Source: Nitrosomonadales bacterium
GTDB taxonomy: Bacteria > Pseudomonadota > Gammaproteobacteria > Burkholderiales > Gallionellaceae
Reading direction: 5' to 3'
Assembly (NCBI GenBank): GCA_016218415.1
Contig: JACRED010000019.1
Location: 1-64,000 of the forward strand
DNA length: 64,000 nt
Shown here piece by piece: positions 1-8,418 of the stretch; the stretch's first letter is position 1, and each line of letters begins with the position of its first letter. Under the pieces are notes generated by a model. It was not told the origin of the DNA, did not search any database, and was given only the letters and a program-made list of their open reading frames with translations. Position numbers and translations under genes: made by a program.

Positions 1-1
1 C

Positions 2-235
2 CTCAACGTCGCCAACCGCGTGGTGGGCATGGTGGTGGACGGGGTCTCCGACGTCATCACGCTGAAAGCGGCCGAGATCAAACCGGCGCCCGAATTCGGC
101 TCCGGGCTGGACACCAAATACCTGCAGGGCCTGGGCACGGCGGACGGGCGCATGATCATCCTCGTGGACATCGAGAAACTGATGACCAGCCGTGACATGG
201 AGCTGATCGAATCCGCGAGCGAGGCGGCAGCCTGA
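2..235 (+). CDS. CheW-like chemotaxis coupling protein, C-terminal part
   Basis: The left window edge cuts this gene; about 77 C-terminal codons are visible in a frame open from base 2. The residues match the last part of a CheW domain: a VVGMVVDGVSDVI strand, a proline-rich turn, then GTADGRMIILVDIEKL. CheW proteins bridge chemoreceptors to the CheA kinase at the cytoplasmic face of the inner membrane. Whether this is free-standing CheW, a CheV-type protein or the tail of a larger protein cannot be seen. A 7-bp inverted repeat (268-274 with 286-292) lies downstream but has no T-run. Family confident, gene identity less so. Confidence 0.75.
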   Translation, partial: LNVANRVVGMVVDGVSDVITLKAAEIKPAPEFGSGLDTKYLQGLGTADGRMIILVDIEKLMTSRDMELIESASEAAA

Positions 236-381
236 CTGGTGGAACCGGGGCCCGAGTCCTCAATGGCCGTACGATCGGGCACGGGTCGTACGCGGGCATT
301 GCGAATGGCAACGCGGGTCTGTTACAGTTTCGTCCGCGTGATCAAGTACGCAATCAGACCAAAATAAACCGAGGAGAAAAC

Positions 382-1107
382 ATGTTCAAGAAACAACTGG
401 CGGCGTTGTTGGCTGCCACCGCATTTGTCGTCCCCGCTCTTTCCCACGCTGCCGAACATCACGGCGGCGATGCTTCCGTGGCACGCGCTTATATCAAGGA
501 AATCCAGAAAGACGGGAAATCCTACCTGGCGGCGCACAAGTCGGACTTTTTCAAGGAACTGGCCAAAGGTCAGAAGCCGCGCGCTACCGTGGTCACCTGT
601 TCCGATTCGCGCGTGCATACCAATATGCTCGATAAAACCCCCGAAGGCGATCTGTTCATGGTGCGCAACATCGGCAACCAGCTGGCTACCGCCAAGGGTT
701 CCGTGCAATACGGCGTGAATCATCTGGGCTCCTCGCTGCTGCTGTTCATCGGCCACTCATCCTGCGGCGCGATCAAGGCCGCCGGCGGCGACTACTCCAC
801 GCTGGAAGACCCGATCAAGAAGGAATTGGATACCATCAACATCACCAAAGGCTCGGCGAACATCGACGGCGTGAAGACCAATGTCAATAATCAGGTCACC
901 GCGGCGATGCAGGAGTTCGGCGACAAGGTGAAGAACGGCGAACTGCTGATCGTCGGCGCGGTGTACGATTTTGCCGACGACATGAAGCAGGGTGCAGGCA
1001 AGCTCAACATCATCAACATGAACGGCGAGACCGACCCTGCGGTGCTGCGTAACATGCCGGCAACGGAAGAAAAATCCGGCCACGGGCACGATCACGAACA
1101 TCATTGA
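382..1107 (+). CDS. Secreted beta-class carbonic anhydrase
   Basis: 241 aa. An N-terminal signal peptide (KK, hydrophobic core, likely cleavage after SHA, residue 23) sends the enzyme to the periplasm. It should interconvert CO2 and bicarbonate with a catalytic zinc. The beta-class motifs are complete: C73-S-D-S-R77 (zinc Cys73, Asp75/Arg77 dyad) and H125-S-S-C128 (two zinc ligands). The C-terminus ends in a short His/Asp/Glu run (HGHDHEHH), a possible metal-binding tail. The start follows an AGGAG ribosome site (about 371-376). It stands alone, with a bidirectional terminator after it. A periplasmic beta enzyme is less common than the cytoplasmic form and would suit CO2/bicarbonate handling at the cell surface in an autotroph; that role is inferred. 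Confidence 0.93.
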   Translation: MFKKQLAALLAATAFVVPALSHAAEHHGGDASVARAYIKEIQKDGKSYLAAHKSDFFKELAKGQKPRATVVTCSDSRVHTNMLDKTPEGDLFMVRNIGNQLATAKGSVQYGVNHLGSSLLLFIGHSSCGAIKAAGGDYSTLEDPIKKELDTINITKGSANIDGVKTNVNNQVTAAMQEFGDKVKNGELLIVGAVYDFADDMKQGAGKLNIINMNGETDPAVLRNMPATEEKSGHGHDHEHH

Positions 1108-1126
1108 TTGTCGTCGGGGTATCGGG

Positions 1127-1162
1127 CAATAAAAAAACCGGCGCAAGCCGGTTTTTTTATTG
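1127..1162. terminator. Bidirectional rho-independent terminator
   Basis: A perfect 16-bp inverted repeat with a GCAA loop (1143-1146): CCGGC/GCCGG core flanked by A7 on the left and T7 on the right. It therefore reads as a terminator on both strands, serving the carbonic anhydrase gene from the left and the yggS-proC-yggT-yggU operon from the right (its last gene ends at 1164). Confidence 0.9.
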
Positions 1163-1163
1163 C

Positions 1164-1454
1164 TCATTCCGGTGGCAGCAGGGTTTCGGGTTTTACCGGG
1201 CTGCCGGTGATGGACACTACCTTGTGCCGCGATTGCCCGCCCTGCTGGAGTGCTATGTTGCGCAGCGGCACCGCAAAAATACCCGCCAAAAATTTCAGCA
1301 GGGCATCATTGGCGCGCCCTTCGACAGGCGGGGCTGACAGCCTTATTTTGAGCGCGCCGCCGTGCAGTCCTGTTATTTCGCTGCGCTTCGCACCCGGCTG
1401 CACATGCAGGGTGAGCGTGATGATGTCATCGTGGCGGCGGTACCAGTCGGTCAT
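1164..1454 (-). CDS. yggU: DUF167 / YggU family protein
   Basis: 96 aa, starting at the ATG at 1454; a longer reading would overlap the upstream yggT gene. The family core is visible: HVQPGAKRSEI, then GALKIRLSAPPVEGRAND and ALLKFLAGIF. DUF167 proteins are small cytoplasmic proteins of unknown biochemical function. It is the last gene of the minus-strand yggS-proC-yggT-yggU operon, a conserved order in proteobacteria, and its stop abuts the terminator at 1127-1162. Confidence 0.88.
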   Translation of the reverse strand: MTDWYRRHDDIITLTLHVQPGAKRSEITGLHGGALKIRLSAPPVEGRANDALLKFLAGIFAVPLRNIALQQGGQSRHKVVSITGSPVKPETLLPPE

Positions 1455-1462
1455 CACGGCGG

Positions 1463-2029
1463 TTAAATCATGCCGAGCGCGCCGCGCTCCAGCATGCCTA
1501 TCGGCACGATCACGATCAGCTGGCAGATTATGAACAATAGCAATGCGGACAGGTCCACGCTGCCCAGCACCGGCACGATACGGCGCAAAGGCTGCAGGAA
1601 GCGCCAGGTGACAGCGGTCAGCAGAGGCGCGACCGGAGTGTGCGGATTCACCCAGGACAGGATGGCCTGGGCAAACACGGCGCCCATCAGCAGATACAGG
1701 CTGATCTTGAGCAACTTGGCGACCGTCAGTATCAGCAGACCCGGCAGCAGGAACCCGTGAGTCGGAACATCCCACAGCAACAACAGCGCGGTCAGATAGA
1801 TCATTTCGACTATCAGGGCGAGCAGCAGGGTTGCGCTATCGAATCCCCAGGCGGAAGGCACAAAACGGCGCAGCCGCAATACCAGAAAATCGGTGAATAC
1901 CATGACGAATTCGCCGACCGGGTTGCGCAACGGCGCGCGCAGCCACTGCAAGTGAAAGCGCAGCAGCAGGATCGCCGCAAAGGGTTGTAGCAGCACGTCG
2001 ATCAGGAACTGCATTGCTTCGTTGAACAT
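1463..2029 (-). CDS. yggT: YggT family integral membrane protein
   Basis: 188 aa with about four to five hydrophobic segments in two similar halves, as usual for YggT (two YGGT repeats). Each half carries the family pattern of a membrane segment, a short polar stretch and P-h-R (for example NPVGEFVMVFTDFLVLRLRR and WRFLQPLRRIVP). YggT proteins sit in the inner membrane; roles in osmotic tolerance and, in relatives, division or thylakoid organisation have been proposed, but the molecular function is not settled. The ATG overlaps the proC stop by one base, so the two are translationally coupled. Confidence 0.9.
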   Translation of the reverse strand: MFNEAMQFLIDVLLQPFAAILLLRFHLQWLRAPLRNPVGEFVMVFTDFLVLRLRRFVPSAWGFDSATLLLALIVEMIYLTALLLLWDVPTHGFLLPGLLILTVAKLLKISLYLLMGAVFAQAILSWVNPHTPVAPLLTAVTWRFLQPLRRIVPVLGSVDLSALLLFIICQLIVIVPIGMLERGALGMI

Positions 2030-2853
2030 TAGCGTTTCCCCCCGGTTTCGCCGCCCAGCTCATCGCCCATTTCGCGGGAGCGCACCTGCGCGGCACGGGC
2101 CGCCTGTACGATGTGTTCGGCGACTTGATTGGCGGCCAGGCTAGACAGCGCACGCTCGGTGGTGCCGTTTTTCGAGGTGACGCGTGCCCGCAGCACGGAA
2201 GCGTCATCCTCGCTTGCGGCAGCCAGTTTGCCGGCGCCGAGAAAAGTCGCCAGGCTGAGGCGGCGCGCGTCTTCGGCGTTGAATCCCATATCCCGGGCTG
2301 CCTGTTGCAGCGCTTCGATGAAATAAAACACATAGGCCGGGCCGCTGCCGGAGATCGCGGTGACCGCGTCCAGCATGGCTTCGTCATTCAACCATAAAGT
2401 CTCGCCCACTGCCGCCAGTATATTCTGCGCCTGCTCGCGCTGCGCTGCGCCCACTGCGGGCAGGGCATACAGGCCGGTCATGCCGCTTTGGATCAATGCC
2501 GGTGTGTTGGGCATCGCACGGACGACAGACTGGCTATTGCACCAGCGCGCCAGATCGGCGGCGCGTATCCCGGCGGCGATGGAGACCAGCAGCTGCCCTT
2601 TAAGGATGGGCGCAAGCTGCCCTGCCACTTCGCGCAACTGTTGCGGTTTCACCGCGAGCACGATCGTATCGCAGCCCGCTATGCCTGCCGCCAGATCCGC
2701 TGTGGTTCGCACGCCGAATGACTGTTGGAGTTTGGCGCGGTTGTCCGCATTGATTTCCACCGCGCTGATCTGCTGTGCGGTAAATCCCTTGCCGAGCAGG
2801 CCGCCGATGAGCGCGGTGGCCATGTTGCCGCCGCCGATAAAACATATGTTCAT
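2029..2853 (-). CDS. proC: Pyrroline-5-carboxylate reductase
   Basis: 274 aa, full family length. Catalyses the last step of proline synthesis, NAD(P)H-dependent reduction of pyrroline-5-carboxylate, in the cytoplasm. The Rossmann motif (ICFIGGGNMATALIGGLL) is at residues 3-20 and the conserved C-terminal signature (DAVTAISGSGPAYVFYFIEAL) around 160-180. It overlaps the upstream yggS gene by 4 bases and the downstream yggT by one base, the classical yggS-proC-yggT order. Confidence 0.97.
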   Translation of the reverse strand: MNICFIGGGNMATALIGGLLGKGFTAQQISAVEINADNRAKLQQSFGVRTTADLAAGIAGCDTIVLAVKPQQLREVAGQLAPILKGQLLVSIAAGIRAADLARWCNSQSVVRAMPNTPALIQSGMTGLYALPAVGAAQREQAQNILAAVGETLWLNDEAMLDAVTAISGSGPAYVFYFIEALQQAARDMGFNAEDARRLSLATFLGAGKLAAASEDDASVLRARVTSKNGTTERALSSLAANQVAEHIVQAARAAQVRSREMGDELGGETGGKR

Positions 2854-3551
2854 GAGTTTTGCTCTCCATAATCTCTTGTGCCAAAAATGGCGGTGCCTAT
2901 TCGCACCATGGTAGCCCCCTCGGCTATCGCTGCGGCAAAGTCATGCGACATGCCCATCGACAGGGTATCCAGATGCAGGCCCTGTTTGTTCAGCTGGTCG
3001 CGCAATTCACGCAACCGGGCAAACGGCGTGCGCTGCGCGGCAACGTCATCGCCGGGTGCCGGGATCGCCATCAGACCGCGCAACTTCAAATTGGGCAGTT
3101 TTGCGACAGCGACAGCCAGGTCATGGACTTCAGCAGGATGAACGCCGCTTTTGCTGTCCTCGCCGCTGATGTTGACCTGCAAGCATACCTGCAATGGCGG
3201 CAAATGTGCTGGGCGTTGTTCGGACAAGCGCTCGGCGATTCTGAGCCGGTCCACGCTGTGTACCCAGGCGAAGTTTTCCGCGATGGCGCGCGTCTTGTTG
3301 CTCTGGATCGGGCCGATGTAATGCCATTCGACCGGCAGATCCCGCAGCGCAGCGATCTTGTCCAGCGCTTCCTGCACATAGCTTTCGGCGAAACGGGGCA
3401 TTCCGGCCTGATACGCCTCGCGCAGCGCCTCAGCCGGGAAGGTCTTGCTGACAGCCAGCAGGGTGATTTCATTGGTGCGGCGGCCTGCGGCCGTCGCCGC
3501 TTCTGTCATTGCGATGCGCACGGCTTGCAAGTTGGAAGCGATTGTTGTCAT
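2850..3551 (-). CDS. yggS: PLP homeostasis protein (YggS/PROSC family)
   Basis: 233 aa, a single-domain alanine-racemase-N fold that binds pyridoxal 5'-phosphate without known enzymatic activity and buffers PLP and amino-acid pools. The PLP lysine lies in LLAVSKTFP (about residue 36); the GLMAIP and LSMGMSHDFAAAIAEG signatures and the C-terminal TMVRIGTAIFG phosphate-binding segment are intact. First gene of the minus-strand operon, divergent from pilT with 104 bp between. That gap holds a short inverted repeat (GGAATCC/GGATTCC near 3603-3618) but no convincing promoter. Confidence 0.95.
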   Translation of the reverse strand: MTTIASNLQAVRIAMTEAATAAGRRTNEITLLAVSKTFPAEALREAYQAGMPRFAESYVQEALDKIAALRDLPVEWHYIGPIQSNKTRAIAENFAWVHSVDRLRIAERLSEQRPAHLPPLQVCLQVNISGEDSKSGVHPAEVHDLAVAVAKLPNLKLRGLMAIPAPGDDVAAQRTPFARLRELRDQLNKQGLHLDTLSMGMSHDFAAAIAEGATMVRIGTAIFGTRDYGEQNS

Positions 3552-3655
3552 AATCCCACGCGCTGCATGATCTCAAATTTGCGCGGCCCCCGATCCCGTT
3601 TCTGGAATCCCGGATTCCGGGTGCATGGCCGCTTCATCAAACAGGGAAGATTATA

Positions 3656-4699
3656 ATGGATATCACCGAACTGCTTGCCTTTGGTGTTAAAAACAAGGCC
3701 TCCGACTTGCATCTTTCCGCCGGCCTGCCGCCGATGATACGGGTGCATGGCGACATGCGCAGGATCAATCTGCCCGCGATGGAGCATAAGGAAGTTCACG
3801 GCTTGGTCTACGACATCATGAACGATGCACAGCGCAAGTTCTACGAGGAGAACAAGGAGGTCGATTTCTCGTTCGAGGTTCCGGGGCTCGCCCGTTTTCG
3901 CGTGAATGCGTTCATCCAGAACCGCGGAGCGGCTGCTGTGATGCGTACCATCCCTTCAAAGATACTGTCGCTGGAAGACCTCAAGGCGCCGAAAAGTTTT
4001 GAAACGATCTCCGATTACCCGCGCGGCATGGTGCTGGTCACCGGGCCCACCGGTTCCGGAAAATCGACCACGCTGGCGGCGATGATCAACCACCGCAACG
4101 AGCACGAGCTGGGGCACATCCTGACGGTGGAAGACCCGATCGAATTCGTCCACGAAAGCAAGAAATGCCTGATCAACCAGCGCGAGGTCGGACGCGATAC
4201 CCTGTCTTTCCAGAATGCCCTGCGCTCGGCGTTGCGTGAGGATCCCGACATCATCCTGGTCGGCGAAATGCGCGACCTGGAGACGATACGGCTGGCGATG
4301 TCCGCGGCGGAAACCGGCCACCTGGTGTTCGGCACGCTGCACACCAGTTCGGCGGCCAAGACCATAGACCGTATCATCGATGTGTTCCCCGCCGACGAAA
4401 AGGAAATGGTGCGCGCGATGCTGTCCGAATCGTTGCGTGCGGTGATCTCGCAAGCCTTGCTCAAGACCAAGGATGGCAACGGCCGGGTGGCGGCGCACGA
4501 AATCATGATTTGCACGCCGGCGATCCGCAACCTGATCCGCGAAGCCAAAGTCCCGCAGATGTATTCGGCGATACAAACCGGCTCCGCGCTGGGTATGCAG
4601 ACGCTCGATCAGTGCCTCTCGACCTTGATCAAGGAAAACAAGATCACGCCCGCAGAAGCGCGCTCCAAGGCGGCAAACAAGGACAACTTCCCTGGTTGA
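3656..4699 (+). CDS. pilT: Type IV pilus retraction ATPase PilT
   Basis: 347 aa, usual length. Hexameric cytoplasmic ATPase that depolymerises type IV pili for twitching. Walker A GPTGSGKSTT at about residues 128-137, Asp box TVEDPIEFVH, Walker B DIILVGEMRD and the His box TGHLVFGTLHTSSAAKTIDR are all present, and the C-terminus has the AIRNLIRE motif needed for retraction. The N-terminal PilT/U domain starts with TELLAFGVKNKASDLHLS. The 3' end of the gene forms one arm of a hairpin with the first copy of the repeat that follows. pilU lies downstream in the same direction. Confidence 0.97.
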   Translation: MDITELLAFGVKNKASDLHLSAGLPPMIRVHGDMRRINLPAMEHKEVHGLVYDIMNDAQRKFYEENKEVDFSFEVPGLARFRVNAFIQNRGAAAVMRTIPSKILSLEDLKAPKSFETISDYPRGMVLVTGPTGSGKSTTLAAMINHRNEHELGHILTVEDPIEFVHESKKCLINQREVGRDTLSFQNALRSALREDPDIILVGEMRDLETIRLAMSAAETGHLVFGTLHTSSAAKTIDRIIDVFPADEKEMVRAMLSESLRAVISQALLKTKDGNGRVAAHEIMICTPAIRNLIREAKVPQMYSAIQTGSALGMQTLDQCLSTLIKENKITPAEARSKAANKDNFPG

Positions 4700-4702
4700 T
4701 AA

Positions 4703-4857
4703 AATCAGCCAGGGAAGTTGCGGCGCAGGCTAACGTGCACGAAGTGAACGTTAAACGAGCAAGGCGAGTGGCCGTAGCCACAACTTTCAGGAATCAGCCA
4801 GGGAAGTTGCGGCGCAGGCTAACGTGCACGAAGTGAACGTTAAACGAGCAAGGCGAG
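4703..4857. repeat. Two 66-bp direct repeats between pilT and pilU
   Basis: Positions 4703-4768 and 4792-4857 are identical 66-bp copies, offset by 89 bases with 23 bases between. Inside each, TAACGTGCAC GAA GTGAACGTTA forms a 10-bp stem with one mismatch. The first 17 bases of each copy (from 4704) are also the inverted complement, with one G-T-type mismatch, of the last coding bases of pilT (4684-4700). Transcripts through pilT can therefore fold one 3' coding arm with either copy. No T-run follows, so this is not a standard terminator. Copy 2 ends three bases before a TATAAT hexamer. Confidence 0.85.
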
Positions 4858-4860
4858 GGC

Positions 4861-4866
4861 TATAAT
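4861..4866 (+). promoter_or_regulatory. Possible -10 element for pilU
   Basis: A perfect TATAAT lies 48 bases before the pilU start, directly after the second 66-bp repeat copy. No good -35 hexamer is found at 16-18 bp (the spacing position reads CGTTAA), so if it is used it would need an activator or the repeat sequence. Speculative. Confidence 0.3.
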
Positions 4867-4913
4867 TCATAAACCGAGCTTGGCGCTTATATAAGGTATT
4901 AGGAGTCATAGAT

Positions 4914-6050
4914 ATGGAAAGAGACCAGGCCACCGAGCTGATACACAATTTGTTGCGTGGCATGCTGGCCAAGAAGGCCTCCGACATGTTCATCACGACC
5001 GATTTCCCGCCGGCATTCAAGATAGACGGAAGGGTCACGCCGGTATCCAATCAGGCGCTGACTGCAACGCACACCCAGGAGTTGGCGCGCAGTATCATGA
5101 ACGACCGCCAGGCCGCGGAATTCGAAGCCACACACGAGTGCAATTTCGCGATCAGCCCGCATGGCATCGGCCGTTTCCGCGTCAACGTGTTCATGCAGCA
5201 GCAGCGCGTGGGCATGGTGTTGCGTACCATCACCACCAAGATACCGGATTTCGACGAACTGGGACTGCCGCCCGTGTTGAAAGATGTGGTGATGACCAAG
5301 CGCGGTCTGGTGATTCTGGTCGGCGGGACAGGCTCCGGGAAATCCACCACGCTGGCGGCGATGCTGGGCCACCGCAACAAGAACAGCTACGGACACATCA
5401 TCACGATCGAAGACCCGGTCGAATATGTGCACCAGCATATCAATTGCATGATCACGCACCGCGAGATCGGGGTGGATACCGATTCGTGGGAAGCCGCGCT
5501 GAAGAACACCTTGCGCCAGGCGCCGGACGTGATCCTGATCGGCGAGATTCGCGATCATGAAACCATGGAGCACGCCGTGGCTTTCGCCGAAACCGGACAC
5601 CTGTGCCTGGCCACGCTGCATGCAAACAGCGCCAACCAGGCACTGGACCGCATCATCAACTTCTTCCCGGAAGAACGCCGCATCCAGTTGTTGATGGATC
5701 TGTCACTCAACATCAAGGCGCTCATTTCGCAGCGGCTGATCCCGAGAAAAGACAGTGCCGGGCGTGCTGCCGCATTCGAGATCATGCTCAATTCACCGCT
5801 GATCGCCGACCTGATCTTCAAGGGCGAGGTGAATACGATCAAGGAGGTGATGTCCAAGTCGCGCGAATTGGGCATGGAGACTTTTGACGGGGCGCTGTTC
5901 AAACTGTACGAGGACGAAAAAATCTCCTACGAGGAAGCGCTGAAGAATGCGGATTCCGTCAATGATCTGCGCTTGCGCATCAAGCTGGAAAGCCGGCTGA
6001 CCCAGAACCGGGACGTGATGGCGGGCACCGAAAACATGAAGCTGAACTAA
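4914..6050 (+). CDS. pilU: PilT-like twitching motility ATPase PilU
   Basis: 378 aa. PilU is a PilT paralog that assists PilT in pilus retraction under load. Walker A GGTGSGKSTT (about residues 138-147), Asp box TIEDPVEYVH, Walker B DVILIGEIRD and the His box TGHLCLATLHANSANQALDR are intact. The acidic C-terminal extension after the core (YEDEKISYEEALKNADS) is typical of PilU. AGGAG at 4901-4905 precedes the ATG. The gene ends 10 bp from the convergent methyltransferase gene without a recognisable terminator. Confidence 0.96.
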   Translation: MERDQATELIHNLLRGMLAKKASDMFITTDFPPAFKIDGRVTPVSNQALTATHTQELARSIMNDRQAAEFEATHECNFAISPHGIGRFRVNVFMQQQRVGMVLRTITTKIPDFDELGLPPVLKDVVMTKRGLVILVGGTGSGKSTTLAAMLGHRNKNSYGHIITIEDPVEYVHQHINCMITHREIGVDTDSWEAALKNTLRQAPDVILIGEIRDHETMEHAVAFAETGHLCLATLHANSANQALDRIINFFPEERRIQLLMDLSLNIKALISQRLIPRKDSAGRAAAFEIMLNSPLIADLIFKGEVNTIKEVMSKSRELGMETFDGALFKLYEDEKISYEEALKNADSVNDLRLRIKLESRLTQNRDVMAGTENMKLN

Positions 6051-6060
6051 ATTCTGCTGT

Positions 6061-7203
6061 TTATGCGCGGCGGTTGCTGCCCGACACGATCTTGTATTCC
6101 AGCAGACGGCACTCGATCGCGCCATTGAACAACGGGGTGCGCCTGGACGGAGATAATCGCATCAGCTTCAGGATCGCCTTGTCGGCTGTGAACAGGTAAG
6201 CCGTCCAGCCACCGAATTTCTTTTTCAGCGCGTCGCCCAGCTTCGGGTACAGCTCCGCCAGCTCGTCCAGTTCGCCCATGCGCTCGCCATAAGGCAGATT
6301 GGCCACCAGTATCCCGTGCTCGGCGGGTGCCGAGATCTCCAGCACATTCGCCTGTTTGAGTTCCACGCATTCCGCCAGACCTGCTTCCTCCAGATTGCGA
6401 CCCGCAGTCTTCAGCGCGTCACCATACAGGTCGCTGCCGTAGATATCGAGCGGTTTGGCAGGCAACTGCGCGGCGATCGCCTGCTCGCGCATCCTGTTCC
6501 ATGAGTCCGCATCGAAATTCTTCAGCTTCTCGAACCCGAAACCGCGCGCGATACCCGGCTGGATGTTCAGCGACATCTGCGCCGCCTCGATCAGAAATGT
6601 GCCGCTGCCGCACATTGGGTCGAGCAGCGGCGTGCCGGGCTGCCAGCCCGACATACGCAAAATGCCCGCCGCAAGATTCTCGCGGATAGGCGCGATGTTG
6701 GTGTGCGACCGCACGCCGCGTTTGAACAGCGCATCGCCCGAGGTGTCGAGATACAGCATCAGTTTGTCGTCCTCGATGAACACATGGATGCGCACGTCAG
6801 GGTCTAAAGTGTCCACGCTGGGGCGCTCATTGCAGTGTTCGCGGAAGCGGTCGCATACCGCGTCCTTGACCAGCAATGTAATGAACTCCAGGCTTTTCAG
6901 CGGGCAGCGTATCGCCGTGGTGTTCACCCGGATGGTGTGGGAGACATCGAACCAGCGCTGCCATTGCAGTTCGAATACGGCTTTGTAGATATCCTGCTCG
7001 GTGCGGTAACGCGTTTCCTTGACGCGCCACAGGATGCGGCTGGCGATACGGCTTTCCAGATTCGCGCGATAACACAGCGCCCAGTCGCCGGAAAATTCCA
7101 CGCCGCCTTCGGTGGCGCGCGCGTTCTGTGCACTCAGCGCGGTGAGGTCGCCGAGCAATACGGCTTCGAGGCCGCGCGGGCAGGGGGCGAAAAATTCAGG
7201 CAT
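6061..7203 (-). CDS. THUMP-domain class I RNA guanine-N2 methyltransferase (RlmL/RlmK-N type)
   Basis: 380 aa. N-terminal ferredoxin-like and THUMP region (residues about 1-160) followed by a Rossmann methyltransferase domain. The SAM motif is DPMCGSGTFLIEAAQM (about residues 196-211) and the catalytic NPPY-type motif reads NLPYGERMGE (about 303-312). It corresponds to the N-terminal half of E. coli RlmKL, which makes m2G2445 in 23S rRNA; the RlmK half is absent, as in many betaproteobacteria. First described step is inferred from family. It lies 9 bp downstream of hemJ on the same strand and probably shares that operon. Confidence 0.88.
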   Translation of the reverse strand: MPEFFAPCPRGLEAVLLGDLTALSAQNARATEGGVEFSGDWALCYRANLESRIASRILWRVKETRYRTEQDIYKAVFELQWQRWFDVSHTIRVNTTAIRCPLKSLEFITLLVKDAVCDRFREHCNERPSVDTLDPDVRIHVFIEDDKLMLYLDTSGDALFKRGVRSHTNIAPIRENLAAGILRMSGWQPGTPLLDPMCGSGTFLIEAAQMSLNIQPGIARGFGFEKLKNFDADSWNRMREQAIAAQLPAKPLDIYGSDLYGDALKTAGRNLEEAGLAECVELKQANVLEISAPAEHGILVANLPYGERMGELDELAELYPKLGDALKKKFGGWTAYLFTADKAILKLMRLSPSRRTPLFNGAIECRLLEYKIVSGSNRRA

Positions 7204-7212
7204 GGAGATAAC

Positions 7213-7623
7213 TCAGAAAGGTTTTACGGTGACGAGGATGACCACGGCCATCAGGATCAGCACCGGCACTTCGTTAAACCAGCGATAGAATACATGACCG
7301 CGTTTGTTTTGGTCGGCGGCGAACAGCTTGACCAGCCTGCCGCAATAAAAGTGATATGCGATCAATACCAGAACCAGAAAGAACTTGGCATGCATCCAGC
7401 CGCCGCCTATGCCGTAGCCCAGCCATAGCCAAAGCCCGAAGATGATCGCCAGCACGGCAATCGGCGTGACAAAGCGGTACAGCTTGCCTTCCATCAGCTT
7501 GAGCCGCGCGATTTCGGCAGGCTCGGTGGCCATCGCGTGATTGACGAAGATGCGCGGCAGGTAGAACAGCCCGGCAAACCAGCTGACGACAAAGATGATG
7601 TGAAAGGCTTTAACCCACAACAT
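7213..7623 (-). CDS. hemJ: Protoporphyrinogen IX oxidase, HemJ family
   Basis: 136 aa, four predicted membrane segments. HemJ oxidises protoporphyrinogen IX to protoporphyrin IX in the inner membrane, feeding electrons to the respiratory chain. The family histidine in the first helix (KAFHIIFVVSWFAGLFYLPR, H8) and the conserved lysine in the third (MHAKFFLVLVLIAYH) are present. Known in many bacteria that lack HemG and HemY. It sits downstream of an ABC exporter pair without an obvious functional link. Confidence 0.9.
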   Translation of the reverse strand: MLWVKAFHIIFVVSWFAGLFYLPRIFVNHAMATEPAEIARLKLMEGKLYRFVTPIAVLAIIFGLWLWLGYGIGGGWMHAKFFLVLVLIAYHFYCGRLVKLFAADQNKRGHVFYRWFNEVPVLILMAVVILVTVKPF

Positions 7624-7632
7624 GACTATTCC

Positions 7633-8418
7633 TTATTTCGATAAACGCCGCCGGAACAGCACCAGCGACACATAAAAACCGGTCAATGCATAAGCCAGCA
7701 ACACCGCGATATGCAGCCACAGGCCGGGCGGCACCGCGCCGCTCATCAACGGCCGGGCGATGTCCACCGCGTGCGTCAGCGGCAAGGCTTGCGCCGCAGC
7801 CTGCCAGAATGGCGGCAGCTGCGCGACCGGAAAAAACACGCCGCATAATAACATCATGGGCGTGACCACCAGCGTGAAGTAGTACATGAAAAAGTCGTAG
7901 CTCGGCGCCAGCGCGGTCATGACCAGCCCGAGCGCGGCGAAGCACAATCCGACCAGCAGCGCCAGCGGGATCAGCCACAGCGACAGTGCCGAGTGTGTCA
8001 GCCCGAGCAGCACCGCGACGATCAGCACCGCCACGCCCGACATCAGGCTCTTGCTTGCCGCCCAGAGGATCTCCGCGAGCACGATGTCGTCCAGCGTGAC
8101 CGGCGTGTTCATGATCGCCTCCCAGGTGCGCTGCTCGTGCATGCGCGCGAAGCCGGAATACAGCGCCTCGAAGCTCGCGCTGTTCATTGTGCTGTAACAG
8201 ATCGTTCCGGCGGCGAGGAATACCATGTAAGACGTGCCGCCCATCTCGGGCAACAGGCTGCCGAGGCCGTAGCCCAGGCCCAGCAGATAGATCATCGGGT
8301 CGGCGATGTGGCCGATGATCGACGTGGCCGCGACCTTGCGCCACACCAGCATGTGGCGCCGCCAGATCGGGAAGAACCGGAGGCTGAGGCGCGGCGGGGA
8401 AAAATGATGTGCGCTCAT
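7633..8418 (-). CDS. ABC-2 type transporter permease (NodJ-like)
   Basis: 261 aa with about six membrane segments and the ABC-2 membrane fold; the N-terminal segment [13 protein letters not shown] and the later [30 protein letters not shown] region match NodJ/DrrB-type permeases. With the ATPase encoded just upstream (4-bp overlap) it should form an exporter; the substrate is unknown. NodI/NodJ homologs are widespread in non-nodulating betaproteobacteria, so a nodulation role is not implied. Confidence 0.88.
   Translation of the reverse strand: MSAHHFSPPRLSLRFFPIWRRHMLVWRKVAATSIIGHIADPMIYLLGLGYGLGSLLPEMGGTSYMVFLAAGTICYSTMNSASFEALYSGFARMHEQRTWEAIMNTPVTLDDIVLAEILWAASKSLMSGVAVLIVAVLLGLTHSALSLWLIPLALLVGLCFAALGLVMTALAPSYDFFMYYFTLVVTPMMLLCGVFFPVAQLPPFWQAAAQALPLTHAVDIARPLMSGAVPPGLWLHIAVLLAYALTGFYVSLVLFRRRLSK

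Noticed and set aside
268..292. Inverted repeat after the CheW-like gene as a terminator
   Set aside because: Only a 7-bp stem and no T-run.
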